The position numbers and the translations under genes are program-made. The notes below the pieces were generated by a model. That model ran no database searches. It worked only from the letters and a program-made list of their open reading frames with translations, and was not told the DNA's origin. Source: Orychophragmus violaceus (lineage: Eukaryota; Streptophyta; Magnoliopsida; Brassicales; Brassicaceae). Taken from it: a DNA stretch of 64,000 nt. Shown here in pieces: positions 56,967-64,000 of the stretch. The first letter of the stretch is position 1, and each line of letters begins with the position of its first letter. The stretch is from NCBI GenBank assembly GCA_030180135.1, contig CM058235.1:12695145-12759144 (forward strand), in the 5' to 3' direction.

Positions 56967-59048
56967 ATGGATTCCCTCGTCGAATCCGGTTGGCAGGTAC
57001 TTTCTCCATCTCCTTCTTCCTTCATCTCGCCTCCTTTTCTTGGCTATTCCGAAGATTTTCTTTTTGTTTTATTCGTTTGGTAAATTGCCAGCGATTTATC
57101 TTGTTTATATTTGTCTCTGCCGACTACTGTATACCATGTTGTTATATAAATGTGCTTACGCAAGTATCTGCCTTGTTCGATTGATTTTTGTGTGTGTTGT
57201 CCACCGCATTGGATTGTTTTGATCCCTTCGTGCTTGTGGTTTCAGATCTGGTTCCACAGTGATAGCTATTTCGAACGTGATCTCCACTTTTTTTCTTGTT
57301 TTTAAAATTGAGCTGAGTTTAAAAGCATGATCATCACTCTACTCTATAGAGTATCCTCTGTTTGATTTAACTTGTTTCTGGACCAAACGAACGGATTCTT
57401 TATCCATTGTAAGCCAAGTCGCCAGTCAGATGATTACTGTTTAGGGAGCTTGAAGATTTAATTTTCGTCTGGTATATGATTTTTTTTTTTATGTGTACGT
57501 TTCTAGCTCAGAGGATCTGCGTGACTGTAATGCGTGCTGATATGAATGCATTTTCCTTAAACGTCTTCTTAACTCACATTCATACGTGCTCTTAGCTTGA
57601 AGGTTATAGCTGCCAGCCTGCCACTGACCCCTTTTGTTTTGGTGATAATGTAGTACCTTGTTACTCATTTCAGCGACTTTCAACTGGCGTGCATCGGGAC
57701 TTTTATCATACATGAAAGTGTATTCTTCTTGTCTGGTCTCCCTTACATTTTCCTCGAAAGGACCGGTTTCCTCAGCAGTTACAAAATTCAGGTTTTGCCT
57801 CTTGTTTTCATACCCTTTGTTTGACCCTTGTTCGAATACAAATTCACCAACATGAATTCAATAAATCTTTCAAACCTTAGTGATAGAGAAGTCTCTGTTG
57901 TCATTACCCCAATTATTTGTTAATAATGTCAATGTAATTATTGTTATATTACACAATTACTCTTGTTTGGTCTTCTGCAGACAAAAAACAACACCCCTGG
58001 AGCTCAAGGAAAATGCATTGCGTGGCTATTGTTTTACCATTGCTGTGTAAACTTCCCACTCATGATGTTATCATACCGTGTCTTCAAATTCATGGGCATG
58101 CAGAGCAGTTTTCCTCTGCCGTCCTGGTATTTTAAGGTTCTTTAGTGCTGAAGCTTTTTTTCTTTGGATTCTCATGTTAAACTATTCCAATTGGCAGTAT
58201 ATAAAAAAAAATATATATATAAATGTCAGTGTCGAGCTGCATGTGAAGAACCTGAGTTACGTTTGATCTGGTTTATGAAACCAATCTTTGGTGTTTGCTC
58301 CTGCAGGAAAGTGGTGTCTGCCCAGATCTTATTCTATTTCATCATTGAGGATTTTGTATTCTATTGGGGTCATAGGATCTTGCATTCAAAATGGCTGTAC
58401 AAGAACGTGCACAGTGTGCACCATGAGTAAGCTTATTTATTACAACATCTTTTGTTTTTGTCCTCCGACAATGTTAGATCATTTACGGTCCATATTGGCG
58501 AGAAATGATATTACTTACTTACAGATACGCCACACCGTTTGGTTTGACGTCAGAATATGCTCATCCCGCTGAGATTCTGTTCCTGGGTTTTGCTACCTTT
58601 ATTGGTCCGGCTCTCACTGGGCCTCACCTAATCACCCTTTGGTTGTGGTTGGTGCTTAGAGTCATTGAGACAGTTGAAGCACATTGTGGTTATCATTTCC
58701 CATGGAGTCCCTCTAATTTTCTTCCTCTCTATGGCGGGTAAGATCAAAACGTAGCTTTCTTGAAAGACAAACACCTTTGATATATCAGACATTAACATGA
58801 ATATACAAATAATGTGGTAACAGTTCTGACTTCCATGACTACCATCATCGTTTACTCTACACAAAGTCTGGGAACTACTCATCAACTTTTGTCTACATGG
58901 ACTGGTAACTATCTAAACTATGTTTCTTACTTGAACAGAGAAGTTGTAGTTGAGTTATTGACTTGTAAAAAATGTTTCCGTATGTTATATCAGGATCTTT
59001 GGTACCGACAAGGGTTACAGAAAACTCAAGGCCCTAAAAGAAACCTGA
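56967..59048 (+). CDS. SMO2-2: Sterol 4-alpha-methyl oxidase 2 (complete copy)
   Basis: Seven exons: 56967-56996, 57654-57791, 57981-58126, 58307-58426, 58525-58737, 58824-58904 and 58994-59048. All are GT-AG and the phases add up to 260 aa, the length of Arabidopsis SMO2-2. It is a fatty acid hydroxylase superfamily membrane enzyme of the ER with the three His clusters of the di-iron site: HRILH (127-131), HSVHH (140-144) and HDYHH (220-224). It removes the remaining 4-alpha-methyl group (24-ethylidenelophenol series) together with a C4 decarboxylating dehydrogenase and a sterone reductase in phytosterol and brassinosteroid precursor synthesis. The start MDSLVESGWQ is the family start. Position next to TOPP1 matches SMO2-2 rather than SMO2-1, which lies elsewhere in Arabidopsis. 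Confidence 0.94.
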
Positions 59049-59290
59049 CAACAAGCAACTTGGTTTATGATCAAGAGCGAGAAGTTTCACTCTCAAAAAC
59101 TCTCCTTTCTTCTGTTTTGCCTCTCTTGAATACTTATAACTTTAGTCATAATAACATCATTATTTTGACTTGCACAGTCAAAGCTGTTGGTCTGATCATC
59201 TAAGCCAATTCGATGTTTGAATCCTTCTTACCGTTCGTTGTAATCTTTAGTTACAGCTACTGCTCTTAATTGCATTTATTCCATAAGATC
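59049..59290. other. SMO2 3' region
   Basis: Probable 3' UTR and short spacer. Nothing else recognised. Confidence 0.5.
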
Positions 59291-59785
59291 CAATAGGCAT
59301 GGACGTTCGGGTCTTTCGGGTTTTCGGGTTTTCGGATCTAGACATATAAGATCCATTCGGGTATTTTATAATTTCGGTTCGGGTTCGGTTCGGTTCCATT
59401 CGGGTTCGGTTCGGGTTCGGGTACCCATAAAATCATAAAACAAAAATAAAAATTGGTCAATTTGAACAAAAAATTGTTAAATTGAAACAAATATAGCAAG
59501 AAGTTTTGTATATTTTTTTTTATTTTGGGTATTTTAGCTATTTTGGTCTAAAATTAATTATAATTTTAGATATTTATGTTATATGAAGTCTAAATATAAT
59601 TAATATTTTGAATATATAATTGTACTTCGAATATTTCGGGTACCCATTCGGTTCTCGGTTCGGGTCGGGTTCGATTCCGGTTCTTCGGGTATAGAAGTTT
59701 AGGATCCATTCAGGTATTTTGTCGGTTCGGGTTCGGATTCGATTACTTTTTTTCGGTTTGGGTTCGGTTCGGTAATATTGTTGCA
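59291..59785. mobile_element. Repeat rich in GGTTCGG (hAT-like class)
   Basis: Starts TAGGCATGGACGTTCGGG, close to the ends of the repeat at 30763, and runs through TTCGGGT/GGTTCGG words to about 59785. I could not place the right end or a target duplication, so limits are approximate. Confidence 0.5.
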
Positions 59786-60441
59786 GAAGAATTCGTCTAT
59801 AGAAAAGTGTTTTTACATGTAGAACTTAGCCGTTGTACTCGGTCAAATTTGTTTTTGACTATTTTGAAATTGATTTTCTTTAATTCAATAAATTATTACA
59901 CGACCAAGTATTGGGAATGAGAAGAGAAAGCTACTCAAGCCAGCGAAAAAGGGATAATAATAGAGCTGATAATCTTGATAGGGCTCTCACAATTCTCCGA
60001 GTGTCCTATTTTATTACATGGTTATGTATATAGCTTATACTTTTATACATAGCGTAAGACACCATAAATTGTTTTATTCATCACTGTCACTCACAAATCA
60101 CAACAGGGTTGGACTTAGTACTGTAATCATGAAGCTTAATATTTCCAACAATTTGGCAGTTTAACGACTAATCACATAATTCAAGAATACATATGATAGA
60201 CATCGTCTGTCCTACTGTTGCTGATGTCGACAGTGACTTGAAGAAGAGAAGAAGTATAAAAGGAGAAGAGGATTATTGACTGAAGGCATGCTTAATCTTG
60301 TATGTTGTTAGAAGATTCGTCATGAGACCTTCGTCTCCGATCGTCATGAAATCGTGAGAGAGCTACTATTAAGCATCTTGTACTCGTTTGTTGATAAGAT
60401 TCAAGGAGTTTAGAGTTACGATCTTATCAACATATATGTGT
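59786..60441. other. Intergenic DNA downstream of the SDR gene
   Basis: No reading frame or RNA gene that I can support. It should include the 3' UTR of the minus-strand gene that ends at 60442. In Arabidopsis a PP2C gene (HAI3) lies about here. I see no trace of it. Confidence 0.5.
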
Positions 60442-61986
60442 TTATGGGAAAGAGAACCCATTAATAGTAAACCCTCCATCAACGCAGATGGTCTGGCCAG
60501 TTATATAAGAAGCTGCAGGTAGACAGAGAAATGCCACAAGCGAGGACACTTCATTTGCCTCGCCAACACGCCTCATTGGTGTCACACTCTCAATCTTTTC
60601 TTTTATATCTTTTCTACTGAGAAACTGAAACATTTTCACATAAATTAAAGTTCATCAAAAATAGTTTTGATCACTTATTTTCTGTAGTATTAATGAAATG
60701 TTTGTTTTGTTCTATGCCTTACATCTTTAGTTGCAGGAGTTGTGATGTACCATGGACAAACAGAGTTAGCCCTTATGTTATCACTCGCCCACTCACACGC
60801 CAAATTTCTCGCTAGCTGATTCGTGGCTCCTGGAATGCTCACATTGATGTAAGTCCTCAATAGATGCAAATGATCCTTAATTCTTTGATTATGCATATAT
60901 GTATACCTTTCGTTGCTCCATAGATGGATAAAAGACCCAAATTAACAACCCCAGCAACAGAAGACATGAACACAATGTTCCCTAAACCAGAGGCTTTCAA
61001 CAAAGGGTGAGCGAGCTGTGATAGGTGAAATGCTGACTCCAGATTTGTAGTCATGAGAAACGAGAATTCTTCTGATGTACAATCTACGGTTGGCTTTAAT
61101 ATACCCGTTCCAACATTGCTTACCTATATACACCCAAACAAACCAAACAACGTAACATGATTTGGTTCTTATAGATCCCAACCCCGAGGAGGAGAAGCTT
61201 ATACATAAACATACAAAGATGTTGAGTTTTCCTTGGAAGAGAGTGGAAACAGTTTCCATGAGTTTCTCTCGTTGGGCACGAGAAGAAACGTCGCAGACAG
61301 AAGTGGTAACCTGAAACCCTTTTGCTTGCCATTCAAGTAAGCTTTCTTGAAGCTGAGTTTCGTCTCTGGCACATGTGTGGACTCTTGCTCCCAACATGGC
61401 TAGTTCCTCCACCACAGCTGCCCTATGAATAACACTTGAAATATGAGTTCATACTTAAAAGCACCATCAAAAAGATTCATATAAATTTATGATTGAAATG
61501 AGAGGTAAGGTTCAATATTCAATTAGTAGGATTGAGGCTGGCCGAGGCTTTTGGAGCCACATTGATAACTGCGGTCACACCTCGATGGCTCACTCTGGAT
61601 TTGTACTTTAGAGCAGCTCCAGCGGGAGTAACATAAGACCAGTTTTTTAAAAAAAATTATTAAAATAATGTGGGTCCCACGTTGGTCCCACAATTTTTTT
61701 AACAAACCGTATCTTAAATCTCCTATTTAAGAGATGTGTCTTGCACTGTTCCCGACACCTGTCACCACTTGATTCGTCGCTTTTTTTTTAATTTTTTTTT
61801 TTTGGTATCTGTAAAAAAAAAATAATAATATAATAACATTTTTAAGAGACCCAATAGAGTAATACCATTGTGGGTGCTCTTATGTGTTATAAAAACTATA
61901 TTAATTGACCAAGACGACTAGTTGTGAGGTATCCATGATTTTACGTGATCCTTTTTAATTTTCAAACCCCCATATCTCAAAATTCC

Positions 61987-62072
<86 letters not shown>

Positions 62073-62871
62073 TAACACTAAAGTCCACGATAATGTTTTT
62101 CTCACAATTTTTTGTTTGTTAATAACTGCGAAATTAGTTAATTATTGTTAAAATATATATTTTTAAAAATTTATATGTAAAACAAAAAGTACTAAAATAT
62201 TTAATAACTGTTTTTCAATAAAATCATAAATTAGAATATTTTAGATGTAATATATAGTATAATCCGCTTAATTATAAGAGGTAAAACATCCTTAATAAAA
62301 TCATTAAAAATTTAACTAATTTCAGTGGTATATTTTGTAACATCATACATCAAGTCAATGTTATTTTCAAATTATTGTTTTATTTTAATAGTATAAGTGA
62401 ACGAGATTTTTCAAAATTAATCGATTGTAAAATTAGAATAACGTATACTTCACTGATTTAAGATATTGGCTTGTGGATAAAGCATCAGACACTTTTCTAC
62501 TTGTTCATGTTTTTTTTTTCATTCAATGGAAAACCTTATTGAAAATTCCACCTTATGATGATCATTTCTCTTATGCTCAATGACAAATTTATTCAATTTT
62601 TTGTCAACAAAGAACAATAGAACCTTAGTGGAAAATCTTATACAAATTTTATTTCCACATCATGATAATAGCTTTTAGTGGAAAATCTTAGCCGATCGTT
62701 AAAATTAACCAAATAATTAATTAAGTAAATGAGAAGAAACAAATATTTATTTAGATAAAGTAGGAGAATTAGGACTGACCCTAGGCCTTTGGAGCCACCG
62801 GTTACAAGAGCGGTCATTCCTCCAAGATTCCATCTAGGTTTGTCTCTAAAGCTTTTCTCTGTGTTCGCCAT
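60442..62871 (-). CDS. Tropinone reductase-like short-chain dehydrogenase
   Basis: Five exons on the minus strand: 62871-62780, 61422-61215, 61123-60907, 60829-60723 and 60624-60442. All introns are GT-AG, phases are consistent, and the product is 268 aa. The Rossmann NAD(P)-binding motif TGGSKGLG is at 24-31, the NNAG-like position is SNVG (102-105), the catalytic Ser lies in SSVAG (about 154-155) and YGATK gives Tyr168 and Lys172. PWYITT and CVDGGFTINGF near the end are typical of the plant tropinone reductase-like clade (SAG13 and neighbours). Substrate unknown: Brassicaceae members reduce various small carbonyls and need not act on tropinone. Intron 1 is unusually long (1.36 kb) and contains a decayed second exon 1 and a MITE, so use of the distal exon 1 is my inference from intact sequence and matching phase. 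Confidence 0.88.
61523..61610 (-). pseudogene. Decayed duplicate of SDR exon 1
   Basis: The minus strand from 61610 aligns with the SDR exon 1 (shared GTGGCTCCAAA and the flanking GAGGNNTGACCGC) but has lost the Gly-rich TGGSKGLG sense (NVAPKASA here) and the GT donor (CC at that place). Its 5' part is cut off by the MITE at 61611. It sits about 100 bp upstream of exon 2, where a normal exon 1 would be. Confidence 0.75.
61611..61879. mobile_element. MITE with TTA target duplication, copy 2
   Basis: TTA at 61608-61610 and 61880-61882 flanks a 269-bp element with ends GAGCAGCTCCAGCGGGAG and, read inward, GAGCACCCACAATGG. The interior matches the MITE at 18166-18435. Inserted into the decayed SDR exon 1. 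Confidence 0.82.
61990..62071. repeat. Compound (ATC)n-(ATT)n microsatellite
   Basis: Roughly 16 ATC units followed by about 11 ATT units, within SDR intron 1. Confidence 0.95.
62072..62779. other. Distal part of SDR intron 1
   Basis: AT-rich intronic DNA with no other feature recognised. Confidence 0.5.
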
Positions 62872-63224
62872 TTCAAAGGAAGATATCTTTTCGTGGAGAT
62901 TTTTTTTTTTTTGGACAACGAACCTCCCAATCTAGAAATATTAATAATGATAGATTGATAATGACTGTTCGTTCGACTTGACCTCTAGACAGTCTTAACC
63001 ACACATATGAGAGATATCATCATAACGATGTGTGGCGTCGTGTGTAGGAGCGTATCTTTGACGTTGTTGTTAGGGTAAACAAAATAATTGGCCCTTAATA
63101 AAAGGTTAGGCCCATCTACATGGGATCGAGAGTCGCTCAGGTTTCCAAACTTTTCCTTTTCATTCTTCCGAAGCTTTACACACAAAAAAAACAAATCACT
63201 TACACATTTAGAAACATACCTCAT
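62872..63224. other. Upstream region of the SDR gene
   Basis: Probable promoter and 5' UTR of the minus-strand SDR gene. One GGCCCA motif lies at about 63108. No separate gene seen. Confidence 0.45.
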
Positions 63225-63227
63225 TTT

Positions 63228-63560
63228 AGGCCTAAGGATTCGGTTATGTGATTCGGTTTGGTTTGGTTATTTGGGTTTTCGATCTTTCGGGTATAGAAAT
63301 TTAGGAATCATTCAGATATGTATAAAATTTGGTTTGGTTTTGGTTCGGTTCTTCTAGTTTTCAGTTTGGTTCGAATAATAAACTTAAGAATCTACTCATA
63401 CCCCAAAAATTGAATTTAGTTTGGTTACAGTTCAGTTCGATTCTTTCGTATAATTTCGGATAAAATTCGAGTAAAAAATCAGGTAATTTTTATAACAATT
63501 CATATAATTTGGTAAAAAATTTCGGTAATTCAAATAAAAATTTGGATAATTCGGATAGTT
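63228..63560. mobile_element. GGTTCGG-type repeat, diverged
   Basis: Starts near TAGGCCTAAGGATTCGG and continues with GATTCGG, GGTTTGG and TTCGGGTATAG words related to the repeats at 30763 and 59291. The right end is not defined. Confidence 0.4.
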
Positions 63561-64000
63561 CATTCATGTTCTTTCTAATGTTTTTTTCTACTATTTAACA
63601 AAGATTCGTGTTCTTTATAATATTTTTTTACTTATTTAATAGTTGGCTTTTTAATTTCAATTTTGGAGAGAATTGTTAAATAGGAAATAATTAAGCATCT
63701 GAATTGAGGTTTTTTCAATGAGGTTCTCACAATTAAAATGAACAAAAATAGAAAAAGTAGGAGAGAGTATAGAGAAATGTTCTCCATGAAAAACTATGGA
63801 TTCTACGTGAAAACCCCATAATACACTTGTTTTCTATTAGTGGTTTAATTATTTTTAAATATAAGTTTTACATAACTAAATTAAAATATTTATATTATAT
63901 TGGTTTAGAAACTCATTTAAGAATTTTAATGGATGTAAGTGTTCTAAGACCATCTTCTCCCTATTTTGTCTCTATCTATTTTGTCTCTAAAATAGAAGAA
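63561..64000. other. AT-rich intergenic DNA
   Basis: Nothing recognised up to the window end. Confidence 0.5.

Larger units (their letters stand above)
44036..58722. repeat. Second copy of 14.7-kb direct duplication (starts at the gap)
   Basis: Matches 28854-43535 apart from four length differences in a C run, a G run, an AT repeat and a T run. It begins in the right arm of the CACTA element, without its left arm or the Copia insertion. Confidence 0.93.

Noticed and set aside
44036..58722. Recent segmental duplication of TOPP1, SMO2, MTPB1 and GSTU7
   Set aside because: Not preferred as a biological event, because the repeat border coincides with a 500-N gap and the only differences noticed are run-length changes. 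It stays possible until read depth is examined.
61990..62071. CRISPR-like or coding Ser/Leu repeat
   Set aside because: It is a plain trinucleotide microsatellite in an intron. No CRISPR array is present in this plant sequence.

Overview
This is a eukaryotic plant nuclear window. Genes carry GT-AG introns, intergenic DNA is AT-rich and full of transposons, and the gene order (tau-class GSTs, then MTPB1, TOPP1, SMO2 and a tropinone-reductase-like SDR) is the one I know from Arabidopsis chromosome 2 around GSTU7/TOPP1, in inverted order. That points to Brassicaceae. A transposon-borne array of E2F-type motifs at the left end, a phenomenon reported for Brassica, makes tribe Brassiceae a reasonable guess, but the species cannot be fixed. 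Gene names come from recognition, not from a search.

Layout. 0.3-1.9 kb: a TIR element filled with a 27-bp minisatellite. 1.9-18 kb: two tau GST loci, both broken. The first (1934-3775) is degraded and carries a Harbinger relic. The second (5724-17975) has a Helitron with a nested LINE in its intron and a young Copia element in exon 2. 18-21 kb: two small MITEs and an intact GSTU5-like gene. 21.1-29.8 kb: a nest of three transposons, Copia inside CACTA inside a hAT-like repeat. 29.8-43.5 kb: a hAT-like repeat, a probable RNA polymerase III ncRNA gene (minus strand), an as-1 element, GSTU7 with a 7-nt deletion, MTPB1 (minus), two hAT MITEs, TOPP1 and the first part of SMO2. 43536-44035: exactly 500 N. 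44036-58722: a near-exact repeat of 28854-43535. 58.7-64 kb: the end of SMO2, a repeat, and a five-exon tropinone-reductase-like gene (minus) whose first intron holds a second, decayed copy of exon 1 and a MITE.

The 14.7-kb duplication is best read as an unmerged contig overlap across the gap. The only differences I found are four length changes in homopolymers or an AT repeat. The real locus is then probably 1-43535 followed directly by 58723-64000, with single copies of the ncRNA, GSTU7, MTPB1, TOPP1 and SMO2.

The host genes do not form a pathway. The GSTs are cytosolic detoxification enzymes of a tandem cluster, MTPB1 is a Zn-type cation diffusion facilitator, TOPP1 is a PP1 catalytic subunit, SMO2 acts in sterol C4 demethylation, and the SDR is a reductase of unknown substrate. 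The most notable signals are the Pol III ncRNA with its snRNA-type promoter beside an as-1 element, the E2F-motif array, and the layered, partly very recent transposon invasion of the GST cluster.
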